Shown one piece after another: positions 8,602 to 17,140 of a stretch of 64,000 nucleotides of DNA. A program made the translations under genes and the position numbers. This stretch comes from Romboutsia sp. CE17. Lineage in GTDB: Bacteria > Bacillota > Clostridia > Peptostreptococcales > Peptostreptococcaceae. The notes under the pieces are model-generated. The model did no database searches. It was not told where the DNA came from and was given only the letters and a program-made list of their open reading frames with translations. Numbering within the stretch: position 1 is the first letter of the stretch; every line of letters starts with the position of its first letter. The DNA lies in the NCBI RefSeq assembly GCF_012317385.1, contig NZ_CP051144.1, forward strand, positions 1,302,001 to 1,366,000. The letters are read 5' to 3'.

Positions 8602-9168
8602 TTATTTTGCTGTAGAACTATCAAGCTCTTGTGCTTTTCCAAAAATAAGTCCCATAAAACTTTCATCTTCAGTATTTATTTTCCACTCTTTTTCATCCTT
8701 AGATAAAGTTACAGTACCAGTTCTAGTTTCTACTTTTCCACTTTTTACTTTTTCAAGTACACTATTACTAATTTCTTCATCGCTCATTTCTACTCCGCTA
8801 AACGCACTAGATAAGCTTTCTTGTAATACTTCTAGAATAATATTTGAAAAATTAAGTCCACTTACTTCAACTTCAACAGTTGCCTTATCTTTCTCAATAT
8901 TTTCAGATAATACTTTTGCATCTATCTTTGAAAGATATAACTTCATAGCTTCTTCCATTTTAGGATCTGCTTGATTTTCATCACTATCAGTACTGTCTTC
9001 TGTAGATTCTACACTTTCTAATAGATACTCTGTAACCTCAGCATTTTCACCTTTTTTTATTTCATCAAAATAAGAATTTACAACTTCAGTTGGACTCTTT
9101 GTTCCACATCCTGTAAGTATAAATATTGATAAAATAGCCATCATCATTATTTTTAATTTATTCTTCAT
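8602..9168 (-). CDS. Lipoprotein, DUF5105/NTF2-like
   Basis: A 188-residue lipoprotein: MKNKLKIMMMAILSIFILTGC gives a lipobox with cysteine at about residue 21. Next comes SPTEVVNSYFDEIKKGENAEV, the usual opening of small NTF2-like/DUF5105 domains, an acidic low-complexity linker, and VSGLNFSNIILEVLQE. ATG at 9168 is preferred over the upstream ATG because of its GGGAG site. It is 18 bases downstream of the next lipoprotein gene, so they are probably co-transcribed. Function unknown. Confidence 0.7.
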   Translation of the reverse strand: MKNKLKIMMMAILSIFILTGCGTKSPTEVVNSYFDEIKKGENAEVTEYLLESVESTEDSTDSDENQADPKMEEAMKLYLSKIDAKVLSENIEKDKATVEVEVSGLNFSNIILEVLQESLSSAFSGVEMSDEEISNSVLEKVKSGKVETRTGTVTLSKDEKEWKINTEDESFMGLIFGKAQELDSSTAK

Positions 9169-9186
9169 AGTATTCTCCCTCAAAAA

Positions 9187-10008
9187 TTATTTACTTTCAA
9201 ACCAATCAGTTGTTACAACTATACTTTCAACACCTTCTTCAAATGGTGTAAGCTTTACCTTTTGCTTAGATTGTACATCAAAATTTTCTAAGAATATAAT
9301 ATCATCACCTATTACTATTCCATCTTTGTCCTTATATTGAACTTTGTATGATAAATTTTTAAAATCTATATCTGATGTATTTTCTACAATAGTGCTAAAC
9401 TCTACATCTCCAAATTCACCAGTACTCTTTTCAAAAGTCATTTCACTTGCTAATTTATCAGCAAATGCTTGTGATTCATTTTCTTTATTTATAATAGTTG
9501 CTTGTTCTTTAAAATCTTTGTATGTTTGTTGATGTTCATCTTTTATTTTTATTCCATAATCATCAACCATTGCTATTAATGCTGGTTTTCTTAACTTATC
9601 TGATTCTTCTATATATTTGTATTGTAATTCATAATCATTTGTTTTTTGAGCTTCAATTTGCTTTTTAACACCTTCTATGTAGTTATTAGCAATTTCTTTT
9701 AAATCTTTATCTTTTATTCCTTCTTTATATTTTTCTAATGATTCTATTTCATTTTCTAAAACTTTTATAGTGTCTTGTGTGTATTGCTCATCTGTATAAG
9801 ATGTATTTGTTGCAAATTTTTTCTCTAACTTATTTTGTTCATCCCATCTTTTATTTATAGCTTTCTCAAAACTACTTATAAAATCTTCATCAGTTGCTAC
9901 TTCTTGATTTTGGCTGTTTGAATTGTTACTCGTACTTGAGCATCCCACTACTCCAACTGATATAATTGTTAATAATATTAATCCTATAATTTTTTTTCTG
10001 ATTTTCAT
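9187..10008 (-). CDS. Lipoprotein with C-terminal FxLYD-like domain
   Basis: A 273-residue exported protein. The signal ends in ISVGVVGCSS, a lipobox. The middle is helical and charged (about 35-190). The C-terminal ~75 residues read EFSTIVENTSDIDFKNLSYKVQ, DGIVIGDDIIFLENF and SIVVTTDWFE, resembling FxLYD domains of Firmicute surface proteins. ATG 10008 has GGGAGA upstream. It is the first gene of a two-gene lipoprotein operon. Function unknown. Confidence 0.7.
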   Translation of the reverse strand: MKIRKKIIGLILLTIISVGVVGCSSTSNNSNSQNQEVATDEDFISSFEKAINKRWDEQNKLEKKFATNTSYTDEQYTQDTIKVLENEIESLEKYKEGIKDKDLKEIANNYIEGVKKQIEAQKTNDYELQYKYIEESDKLRKPALIAMVDDYGIKIKDEHQQTYKDFKEQATIINKENESQAFADKLASEMTFEKSTGEFGDVEFSTIVENTSDIDFKNLSYKVQYKDKDGIVIGDDIIFLENFDVQSKQKVKLTPFEEGVESIVVTTDWFESK

Positions 10009-10353
10009 AATACTAGTCTCCCTCAATATTTGTTAATTTTTTACATTTTTTCTTTCCAATTAATATTATATACATACTTCTTGTCTAATTTTGTAGAAAC
10101 TTGTAATATTTATATATTTTTTTAATATATATAAAAATTTTATTCACTATTTTGATAACTATTAAGTCCTTTGTTTGAGTTTTAATGTTTTAATTATTGA
10201 TTATATTAGCTAACTTTTTTATAAATATATGCAAAAAAATAACAGTACCTTAAGAATGTAAATAGTTTAAATTCTTATGTACTGTTATTTTTTAATTCTA
10301 TGTTAGTCTACCTCGTGATAAATTACCGCTAATTATTCATAATATATTGAAAT
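10009..10353. terminator. Intergenic stretch with long hairpin terminator (10233-10293)
   Basis: The stretch holds the promoter of the lipoprotein operon and, at 10233-10293, an inverted repeat AAAAAATAACAGTAC ... GTACTGTTATTTTTT similar in sequence to the one at 5847-5907. It would terminate the GyrI-like gene on the minus strand. Nothing else was recognised. Confidence 0.6.
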
Positions 10354-10986
10354 TTATCTAAGTTTAATAGGATGTCTAATTACAGTTTTTTGTTTACTTA
10401 CATCACATTTACGAGGATCAGATATATAAATTTCGTGATGATATCTATCATCTGTTATATCTAATAAGTACCCATTTTCTTCTAAATATTTATGCATTTT
10501 TTCTACCGTAATAGGTTCATCATCATAAGGACCAATGTGCATACATTGTACGCATAGTCCTTCATCATAAGTAAAGAATTCTACCTTGCTAAAATCCATT
10601 TTTTTCTTTTTACTTGCCGTTTCTATAGCCCAGTCAAAATCTTTTTTGGTTATAAAGTCAGGTAATCTAATTAGAGAAATAAATTTGAAAGAGTCCTTAT
10701 TTGAATAATCTACTCCTTTTATATTCTCTTGCCACCAAAAACCCTCTAATGGTGGAACAATATATTCAAAAAATCCATTTATTTTATAGTCTGTTTTATA
10801 ACTCATTCTCAAAGTATATGCAATTCCATAAAGTAATTGTATTGATTTTACATATTCTCCATCTGGATTATTTGGATTTCCTTGTCCTCTAACTGCTAAA
10901 TAATTCATTTTGGGAACATTTACGATTACTGGTTTATCTTTTGGTAAATAAAGCTCTTTATGCTGTTTTTTAAAATCATATGCCAT
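10354..10986 (-). CDS. GyrI-like small-molecule-binding domain protein
   Basis: A 210-residue soluble protein matching the GyrI-like family: MAYDFKKQHKELYLPKDKP, then YLAVRGQGNPNNPDGEYVKSIQ, LEGFWWQ, VQCMHIGPYDDEP and HHEIYISDPRKCD. These domains bind aromatic or cationic small molecules, and stand-alone members can act as drug-sequestering or hydrolytic proteins; the substrate is unknown. No DNA-binding domain is attached. GGTGATGT precedes the ATG. The leader shares a motif with the S41 gene leader. Confidence 0.82.
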   Translation of the reverse strand: MAYDFKKQHKELYLPKDKPVIVNVPKMNYLAVRGQGNPNNPDGEYVKSIQLLYGIAYTLRMSYKTDYKINGFFEYIVPPLEGFWWQENIKGVDYSNKDSFKFISLIRLPDFITKKDFDWAIETASKKKKMDFSKVEFFTYDEGLCVQCMHIGPYDDEPITVEKMHKYLEENGYLLDITDDRYHHEIYISDPRKCDVSKQKTVIRHPIKLR

Positions 10987-10999
10987 AATACATCACCTT

Positions 11000-11042
11000 T
11001 GAAATTTCTATTTTTCTATATGATATCAAAAGTGTCATTATC
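11000..11042 (-). promoter_or_regulatory. Leader motif (copy 2) upstream of the GyrI-like gene
   Basis: On the minus strand: TAATGACACTTTTGATATCA then TATAGAAAAATAGAAATTT. This closely matches the leader of the S41 gene at 5668-5712 and partly that at 32404-32440. Confidence 0.4.
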
Positions 11043-11077
11043 TAGCAATATACAAGGATTGCAAGCTTTGATTACAT

Positions 11078-11920
11078 TTACATAACACTTGAGAACTTTT
11101 CATCTATAAATTTTCTATTATATTTAATTACATCCTTCCAATCATCATTATTTACATACCAAAATTCAGTAGTAAATCTTCTTACTCCTAAATCTAAAGA
11201 AACTTTTATAATTTCTTCAAAATTAACATGCCCAGTTCCAAATGGTATTTCTCTAAACTTTCCTGGAATAGTTTCTTTCAAGTGAACTGCAGCTATGTGA
11301 CCTTTTCCAAGTATAAAATCATCTACTGCTTCAGTTCCATATTTTAAAGTAGCATTGGTTACATTTCCACAGTCAGGATATACCTTTAGATATGGTGAAT
11401 CAATTAATTTAACATATTCCATAGCCTTCTCAACAGTATTCATAAACTCAGTTTCCATAGTTTCAAAAGCTAATATAACTCCCTTTTGTGCTGCCATTTC
11501 AACTGATTTTCTTAGATTATCTTCAAAATATTTTTTAGTTTCTTCATTTCCTTCTTCATAATAAACATCATAACCAGCAATTTGAATTATCCTAATACCT
11601 AAGTCACAAGCTAAGTCTATGGCCTTTCTCATAATTTCCATACCTTTATCTCTTATTTCTTTATTTAGACTTCCTAAAGGGTACTTTCTATGTCCACTTA
11701 AACACATACTGCTTATTGGAATATCACATTCAAACATAGTATCTAAAAGTTCTTTTCTTTCTTCCTTGCTCATATCAAGCCTACTTAGCTTTTCATCAGT
11801 TTCATCAATGCTAATCTCTATATAATCATATCCACATTCTTTTGCACATAATAATTTTTCTTTCCATGATAATGTATTTGGCATAGATTTTTCATACAAT
11901 CCTAATATATATTTTTCCAT
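11078..11920 (-). CDS. ulaE: L-ribulose-5-phosphate 3-epimerase (UlaE/SgbU type)
   Basis: A 280-residue TIM-barrel enzyme of the xylose-isomerase-like family. It converts L-ribulose 5-phosphate (or L-xylulose 5-phosphate) into its 3-epimer in L-ascorbate / L-xylulose breakdown. The N-terminus LGLYEKSMPNTLSWKEKL, YDYIEISIDETDEKLSRLD and ISSMCLSGHRKYPLGS are hallmarks of UlaE/SgbU. Metal ligands are expected at AFETMETEF, VYPDCGN, HLKET and FTTEFWY. ATG 11920 has GGGGGAT upstream. It follows the L-xylulose-kinase-like gene, with a stem-loop between them. Confidence 0.88.
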   Translation of the reverse strand: MEKYILGLYEKSMPNTLSWKEKLLCAKECGYDYIEISIDETDEKLSRLDMSKEERKELLDTMFECDIPISSMCLSGHRKYPLGSLNKEIRDKGMEIMRKAIDLACDLGIRIIQIAGYDVYYEEGNEETKKYFEDNLRKSVEMAAQKGVILAFETMETEFMNTVEKAMEYVKLIDSPYLKVYPDCGNVTNATLKYGTEAVDDFILGKGHIAAVHLKETIPGKFREIPFGTGHVNFEEIIKVSLDLGVRRFTTEFWYVNNDDWKDVIKYNRKFIDEKFSSVM

Positions 11921-11939
11921 ATTATCCCCCATTTAAATT

Positions 11940-11986
11940 AAATAAAATGCTATAGAAGTAATAAAACATACCATAGCATTTTATTT
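11940..11986 (-). terminator. Intercistronic stem-loop between the kinase and the epimerase
   Basis: AAATAAAATGCTAT ... ATAGCATTTTATTT, 14-base arms, between two genes that should belong to one pathway and lie on the same strand. It may be a partial terminator or an mRNA processing/stability element setting unequal expression. Confidence 0.6.
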
Positions 11987-12014
11987 AATAGAATTTTAAT
12001 TTTAAATTATTATT

Positions 12015-13541
12015 TTAATTTTCTATAGCTAAATGCTTCCACGTATCTTTTAATGAATCAACAACTTTTCTATATGCTCCATATTTTCTTTCATATATCT
12101 CCTTATATTCAGCTCTTGGATATACTGTTTTTGATATTTTAACAGTTCTTTCAGCCGCTTCTTTATAACTTTCATAGGCACCAACAGCTATTCCTGCAGT
12201 CATGGCAGCCCCTTGAGCTCCAAGTTCTTTATCTTCAACAACTTCTATAGGTATTTGTATTACATCTGCGAATATTTGTACCCACTCATTAGAATTTGCT
12301 GCTCCACCTGAAATTCTTATTCTATTTGGTTTCTCTCTATTTTTAAATAGCTTATTTAAGTGACTCATATGTGAGAATACTACACCTTCATATACTGCTC
12401 TAGCTAAATGAGCTTTAGTATGATAAGATGTCATACCTATAAATGTACCTCTTCCAAGGGCATCTTCATTTGAACCATTTAAGAAAGGTAAGAATATAAC
12501 ATCACTATCTTTTGGCTCAATACTTCCTACTTTTTTATTAATAACATCATATATTGATACATTTTCTTTTTCAGATTCCTTTAAATAACCATCTAACATA
12601 TTTTGTATTACCCATTCTAAGTTCCCCGCTGAAGTTGGGCTACTTTCTTCTATTAAATAATATCCAGGCATACAGAACATAGAGTTTAGTGCTACACTCT
12701 TATCTGTAACTGGAGTTTTTGATATGTATTCATTTATACTCCAAGTACCAGCTATCATACATAACTGCTCTTCATCAACCATCCCTGTTGCTATACCACA
12801 AGCATCTATATCAAACATTCCACCTGCTACTGGTGTACCTTCTAATAAACCAGTTTTTAAAGCCGCTTCTTTAGTTATATGTCCACATATTTCTGCTGAA
12901 TATTTTAACTTAGGTAATTTATCTATTAAGTCTTCAATTCCAAAATATGAAAGTAGTTCTTCATCATATTCCTTTGTAATCATATTTACTAAATTGCCAC
13001 CAGAAAAATCTGTATATTCTGCATAAGCCTCCCCTGTTAACATATATCTAACATAGTCTTTTACAGAGAATATCCATTTTACTTTTTCTAATACTTCTGG
13101 TTTATTATCTTTAAACCAAGCTAATAAAGCTACTGGTTGACATGCCATTATACTTTGGAATGTTTTTTTAAATACCTTATCACTAGTTCCATCTTGATTC
13201 CATTTTTCTACATACTCCCAAGCTCTAGTATCTGTGGAAACTATACCATTATATATTATAGGATTATCATCTTCTCCTATCATATATAACCCTTTTCCAT
13301 GACCTGAAATTGAAACCCCCATAATATATTTAGGATCTACTTTACTATTTTCAATTACTTCTTTTATACTTTTATAGTTTGCTTCCCATAATAAATTCAT
13401 ATCTCTTTCTGTATAACCTGATTTTGGAGTTATTATTTCAGTTTGTTTACTTGATACTCCAATTTGGTTTCCATCTAAATCAAATAGTGCTGCTTTAGAG
13501 AAAGTTCCCCCATTATCAATTCCTAAAAGATACTTTTTCAT
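12015..13541 (-). CDS. lyxK: FGGY-family carbohydrate kinase, probable L-xylulose kinase
   Basis: A 508-residue FGGY kinase. It opens with KKYLLGIDNGGTFSKAALFD (phosphate-binding loop) and has SISGHGKGLY, typical of LyxK; VAGGMFDIDACGIATGM and the C-terminal FGGY-type ATP-binding segment IRISGGAANSNEWVQIFADV are also present. It probably phosphorylates L-xylulose or a related ketose, feeding the UlaE epimerase just downstream. Substrate specificity is inferred from sequence type and neighbour. ATG 13541 has AAGGGGG upstream; the longer frame has no ribosome site. A cre-like site lies upstream at 13795. Confidence 0.83.
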   Translation of the reverse strand: MKKYLLGIDNGGTFSKAALFDLDGNQIGVSSKQTEIITPKSGYTERDMNLLWEANYKSIKEVIENSKVDPKYIMGVSISGHGKGLYMIGEDDNPIIYNGIVSTDTRAWEYVEKWNQDGTSDKVFKKTFQSIMACQPVALLAWFKDNKPEVLEKVKWIFSVKDYVRYMLTGEAYAEYTDFSGGNLVNMITKEYDEELLSYFGIEDLIDKLPKLKYSAEICGHITKEAALKTGLLEGTPVAGGMFDIDACGIATGMVDEEQLCMIAGTWSINEYISKTPVTDKSVALNSMFCMPGYYLIEESSPTSAGNLEWVIQNMLDGYLKESEKENVSIYDVINKKVGSIEPKDSDVIFLPFLNGSNEDALGRGTFIGMTSYHTKAHLARAVYEGVVFSHMSHLNKLFKNREKPNRIRISGGAANSNEWVQIFADVIQIPIEVVEDKELGAQGAAMTAGIAVGAYESYKEAAERTVKISKTVYPRAEYKEIYERKYGAYRKVVDSLKDTWKHLAIEN

Positions 13542-13794
13542 TTTTATCCCCCTTATGAACTTTATTATTAAAATATTAATATTTTTTAGCAATATTATTT
13601 GATTATGATATTAAGTTTTTTGTCTTATCTTGGAAATTTATTGTGAAAGAAATTACTAGATTTTGATATTTCATGAACTGCTTATGTTTGATTATTATTT
13701 TGTTATTTTTTATTTATTTTTTGTATTTTTATTTTATCGTTTGTTTATTATATTTTATTTATTATATGATAATTTTAGCTAACAACATAATTTA

Positions 13795-13808
13795 TGTCAA
13801 CGTTTTCC
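13795..13808. promoter_or_regulatory. Possible cre (CcpA) site upstream of the kinase gene
   Basis: On the minus strand GGAAAACGTTGACA resembles the catabolite-response element TGWAANCGNTNWCA apart from one or two positions. It lies in the ~350-base A/T-rich region between the kinase gene and the next gene. Catabolite repression of this sugar operon would be expected; the match is only moderate. The rest of 13542-13889 holds no other recognisable feature. Confidence 0.4.
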
Positions 13809-13889
13809 TTTATTTTTAATAAAAATAGAGTATGGATAATTATTTCTATAACTATCTATACTCCAAATGTAAATACCTTCAATTGAAAC

Positions 13890-14144
13890 TTAAATACCTA
13901 ACATGGTAGAAATGAATATGTAAAGTGTAACAATAAAAATAAATATCTCAGCCATTAGATAAGCATTTATCTTACCAGTTTCCTTATAATGCTTAATTGA
14001 GTTTTTTGTTTCAGGAATAAATGCAATTAATAACCCAACAAGATCAATTGGATATTTTCTATAAAAAAATCCTGATATTATAAGTATTATTCCTACTACT
14101 AAAAAAATGTTGAATTTGCCTTTAGTTGAAAAGAAGTTTTCCAC
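13890..14144 (-). CDS. Small membrane protein, unknown function
   Basis: An 84-residue protein with hydrophobic segments at about 12-27, 31-42 and 64-82 (FNIFLVVGIILIISGFFYR and EIFIFIVTLYIFISTML). A GGGGTGAT site lies upstream of the ATG. A short relic of this gene (AATACTTAATTGAGTTTTTTG versus AATGCTTAATTGAGTTTTTTG here) lies at 18303-18350, showing that this neighbourhood was duplicated. No family recognised. Confidence 0.55.
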   Translation of the reverse strand: MENFFSTKGKFNIFLVVGIILIISGFFYRKYPIDLVGLLIAFIPETKNSIKHYKETGKINAYLMAEIFIFIVTLYIFISTMLGI

Positions 14145-14334
14145 TATATCACCCCTATATGTTTTTTATTTATATTCTTTCCTTTGAATTATTTAGTAAT
14201 TGCTAATTTTTATTATATATGATATTTAAGTGATTTCCAATTATAAAGCTGTTTTATAGGTGGGATAAGTAAGGTCTGTTGTGGAGTTGCTTCTATTTAT
14301 GGGTATCTTGGTTTGTATTATTTATTAATTCCTA

Positions 14335-14440
14335 CTCGGTAGTATTTTGTTTTATTGTTTGAAGATTAATATAACTAAAAAGGACTATGCTCTTTTTAGC
14401 ATAGTCTTTTTGTACGACTCCCTTAATTTATTAATATTGC
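14335..14440. repeat. Repeat A, copy 1 (left border of lost R-M locus), with terminator
   Basis: About 105 bases repeated with few changes at 18393-18490. It starts around ATTCCTACT.GGTAGTATTTTG and ends at GTACGACTCCCTTAATTTA. It includes the hairpin AAGGACTATGCT/AGCATAGTC (about 14377-14411). In the second copy the similarity ends at the hsdR stop codon; here the next gene is a 46-residue membrane peptide. Confidence 0.8.
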
Positions 14441-14571
14441 GAATTATTTTTGATATAAATTTTAAGTGCTTTTATAAGTAATATAAGTGCATATATTCCC
14501 AATCCTACAATAGTTATAATAGCAGCTATATATAATATAAGTATTATTGACAATCCAGACTGTATTTCCAT
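14431..14571 (-). CDS. 46-residue membrane peptide
   Basis: A short frame with a good GGGAGG ribosome site at proper spacing to the ATG at 14571. The product begins MEIQSGLSI and is almost entirely one long hydrophobic segment (about 8-36), with KIYIKNNSQY at the C-terminus. It may be a small membrane regulator or a type I toxin-like peptide; nothing proves either. It occupies the place where hsdR would sit if this locus were like its copy at 18.4-30.5 kb. Confidence 0.5.
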   Translation of the reverse strand: MEIQSGLSIILILYIAAIITIVGLGIYALILLIKALKIYIKNNSQY

Positions 14572-14665
14572 ATAAAATCCTCCCTTATTTCCGTGATAAT
14601 ATATTATATAAATACTTAATAATTACAATATTTCTATAATACTAGTAAAATTACACAATTTGTTT

Positions 14666-15121
14666 CTATCTATATTTATAACTATGTATCAATACACATG
14701 TATAACCTATAATATCGAATATATTTCTTGTCATAAGACCTATGAATAAAGAATATATCATCCATCCTCTATGATCTTCTTTAAAACTTTTATATCTCCC
14801 AAGCCACACTAACACTAACATTGTAATATAGAAAATCATAGATAATGAATCTGTAATATGATCTGGTATCATGCACAATAATATAATTGTATTAAAAGCT
14901 GCACTAATTAACGTTAAAACTTCTGATATCAACAAAATTGTAGATTTTCTATAAACATTAGCACCTCTACGCTCAGTTCTTCGCCTATAAGGATATACTT
15001 TATCTGCTTTTAATCTTTTTTCCCATTCCTTAGTTATTTCATTAGAACGTCGTTCTGGTTGAACTGTATAACTATTATATTTACCTGACACATCTAGCCC
15101 CCCAATACTATATAAATCCAT
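14666..15121 (-). CDS. Membrane protein, unknown function
   Basis: A 151-residue protein: a basic, soluble N-terminal ~58 residues (EWEKRLKADKVYPYRRRTERR) followed by hydrophobic segments at about 60-83, 90-107 and 121-145. No family recognised. It lies between repeat A and the hsdM relic, so it may be cargo that replaced a type I R-M operon. Confidence 0.6.
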   Translation of the reverse strand: MDLYSIGGLDVSGKYNSYTVQPERRSNEITKEWEKRLKADKVYPYRRRTERRGANVYRKSTILLISEVLTLISAAFNTIILLCMIPDHITDSLSMIFYITMLVLVWLGRYKSFKEDHRGWMIYSLFIGLMTRNIFDIIGYTCVLIHSYKYR

Positions 15122-15152
15122 GTTAAGTTTTAATTAGCATCAATATCAACCC

Positions 15153-15180
15153 GATTTTCCTCAAATCCTGTTATTGCTAT
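15153..15180 (-). pseudogene. Relic of the hsdM 5' end
   Basis: The minus strand reads ATAGCAATAACAGGATTTGA and then GGAAAATC, matching the first nine codons of the intact hsdM (start 29814) with its ATG changed to ATA. The upstream, divergent intergenic region and the next gene (15417-15896) also match those at 29815-30530, all at a constant offset of 14634 bases. So a type I R-M operon once started here. Confidence 0.8.
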
Positions 15181-15416
15181 TTTCCCACATACTTTTTGCT
15201 TTATATGTAAATTATACCAAATTTTTTCAAATTTTATAATAAGTAATATATACATAAAATATCTCACCAACAAATTTCTCACAACTAACAATATATAAAT
15301 ACTTGTCCGTATAGAAGGTAAACTTCATACTTATTAATACATTAAAAGAGATATATTGAAATACTCTAATATAGTATCATATAAATATATACTAAAATAT
15401 AAGGGGGAAATTTGGA

Positions 15417-15896
15417 ATGGATATAGAGAGCAAGTGTAAAATAAAAGATATTTCAAAATGTTTAGTAGATGAATTTAAAGCATATGAAATTTCTGTAGAA
15501 GAATTTTTAAATTTAGGTAGTAATATCTCCACAATAGAATTAGATAATAATCCAATTATATATAAAATAGATGACTCAGATTTTATTCAATCCCTATTAA
15601 GCGAAGATGAAAAGTCAGAGATTAAGGTAGCCATAGAGCATTTGAATAAAAATATTGAGAGTGTAGAGTGTTCTTCTTATGAATATAAAATAAGTACAGG
15701 AAAACTAATAGTTATTATCTTAGAAAGTATAGATGGAGATACTTTATCTGGTTTTAGAATGGATGGAGTTGGAGAATTTTTATTTAATTGTTTATCAAAG
15801 TTTATTGGTTATGATATTGAAAAAACTGAAAATCCTTTAGATGAAGTAATTGAAGAATTAAAACAATTTAGACCATATGGTAAATTTTTTAAATAA
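15417..15896 (+). CDS. Unknown 159-residue protein, paralogue 1 (linked to R-M locus)
   Basis: An acidic soluble protein beginning MDIESKCKIKDISKCLVDEF, with the centre ISTGKLIVIILESIDG and the end EELKQFRPYGKFFK. By my count it differs from its paralogue at 30051-30530 in about 13 of 159 positions, so both copies remain under selection or the duplication is recent. GGGGG lies before the ATG. It is divergent from hsdM in the intact copy. No domain recognised; an immunity-type or R-M-associated protein is possible. Confidence 0.65.
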   Translation: MDIESKCKIKDISKCLVDEFKAYEISVEEFLNLGSNISTIELDNNPIIYKIDDSDFIQSLLSEDEKSEIKVAIEHLNKNIESVECSSYEYKISTGKLIVIILESIDGDTLSGFRMDGVGEFLFNCLSKFIGYDIEKTENPLDEVIEELKQFRPYGKFFK

Positions 15897-16002
15897 AAAT
15901 AGTAAGTTAGTGAAAAATGATTAGAATTAAGATAGCCACATTCTGTGCATATATATGCTATTATATTTGAACCAAATTACATAGTTAAATTAAAAAATAA
16001 AT

Positions 16003-16041
16003 AATAAGAGGTACTCAAGTATTAACTTGGGCACCTCTTAT
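16003..16041 (+). terminator. Hairpin downstream of the 159-residue gene
   Basis: ATAAGAGGTACTCAAGT ... ACTTGGGCACCTCTTAT forms a long stem. The remaining bases to 16305 hold nothing recognisable. Confidence 0.65.
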
Positions 16042-16305
16042 ATTAATTATCAAAGAATTATATTTACACAAATATATGTATTCTCGATTACTCTTGTTCA
16101 ATACAGTTAATATTTACTATATTAATAAATTCAAAATCCTAATATCAGCTTTATCAGATCGATTTCAAATTTTTAACTAATTACTCTTCTTATTTCAAAA
16201 ACTATACCATCTATCTTATAATAAAAAGCTCCATAAATTCGTAGCTTTAATCCTAAATACAAGACTTAAAGCGTTATTAATTTGATTTTGCTATTGTATA
16301 ATTTT

Positions 16306-16350
16306 TAATTCATCCGAACTATACTTTTATCCATTTCCATTACTCATATA
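16306..16350 (-). pseudogene. Relic of a marR 5' end (second relic)
   Basis: CATCCGAACTATACTTTTAT and CCATTTCCATTACTCATATA closely match the marR gene start at 2548-2586. The relic runs into the 3' end of the NERD gene, whose last codons may derive from it. Confidence 0.5.
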
Positions 16351-17119
16351 TATTTTTTATATTATCTATATGAGATTTTTTTACCTTTACACTTGCATTA
16401 GCATATTTATTATGCAAGTGCTTATATATATCTATTACTTGTTCATCAGAAAAAACTCTACTTTTATCTTTTATTAATAAATCTATATAGTTCTTTAGTT
16501 TTTTAGGCGTTACAATCTTTTGGTAGTAATTATCAAAATTTGAATTATATCTAGATTTAACGTTATTACAATTCATTACTACTATGGATGTATAACAATC
16601 GTGAGGATACTTGCTTCCTAATACATTTTTTAATGCTACTATATGAGATAAATTTTGTTTTAAAGGATTGTACATTTTTCGTCTATATTGGTTACTATAT
16701 ATACAATTCCATTGCATTTCTTGTTCATCACCTATTATCTCCATTGCTCTTATATCTTTACATTCTATCACATATATTCCTGTGTTATGTACAAATACTA
16801 CGTCTATCTCCGTATTAGTGTTATCTCCCTTATCTACATATAAATCTGCTAATACTTTACCTTCATATCGATATAATATTTCAAATACCTTGTACTCTAA
16901 ATATGTACCATTTTTGTGATTAGTAGAAAACGTAGTTTTACCTGTTTCATACTTATATGCTAATTTTATTTCCTTCAATGAGGCTAACCTAGAATTTAAT
17001 TTATTTTGAATTGAATCCTCTATCTTTTTATCTTTTTCCTTTTGTGACTTCTCGCTAACTATATATACTACTATGAAGATTATTATAGATATTATCATTA
17101 TAAGTGTGTTAAAATTCAT
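16340..17119 (-). CDS. Membrane-anchored NERD domain (nuclease-related) protein
   Basis: A 259-residue protein with an N-terminal membrane anchor (FNTLIMIISIIIFIVVYIV) and a NERD domain at about 80-190: GTYLEYKVFEIL, then NTEIDVVFVHNTGIYVIECK, a PD-(D/E)xK-like core with D and ExK. NERD proteins are predicted nucleases or DNA-processing factors, often found near defence genes. The region after residue 195 is not recognised. The 3' end may have been altered by a rearrangement (see marR relic). It lies 21 bases downstream of a truncated nuclease gene. Confidence 0.78.
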   Translation of the reverse strand: MNFNTLIMIISIIIFIVVYIVSEKSQKEKDKKIEDSIQNKLNSRLASLKEIKLAYKYETGKTTFSTNHKNGTYLEYKVFEILYRYEGKVLADLYVDKGDNTNTEIDVVFVHNTGIYVIECKDIRAMEIIGDEQEMQWNCIYSNQYRRKMYNPLKQNLSHIVALKNVLGSKYPHDCYTSIVVMNCNNVKSRYNSNFDNYYQKIVTPKKLKNYIDLLIKDKSRVFSDEQVIDIYKHLHNKYANASVKVKKSHIDNIKNIYE

Positions 17120-17140
17120 ACTACTTCTCCTATAAGTATT

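Larger units (their letters stand above)
15153..15900. repeat. Repeat B, copy 1 (right border of lost R-M locus)
   Basis: About 750 bases repeated at 29787-30534: the hsdM 5' end, the divergent promoter region and the 159-residue gene. Matching is continuous at one offset, with the coding part the best conserved. The hairpin at 16003-16041 is outside the repeat and differs from the one at 30545. Confidence 0.85.
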
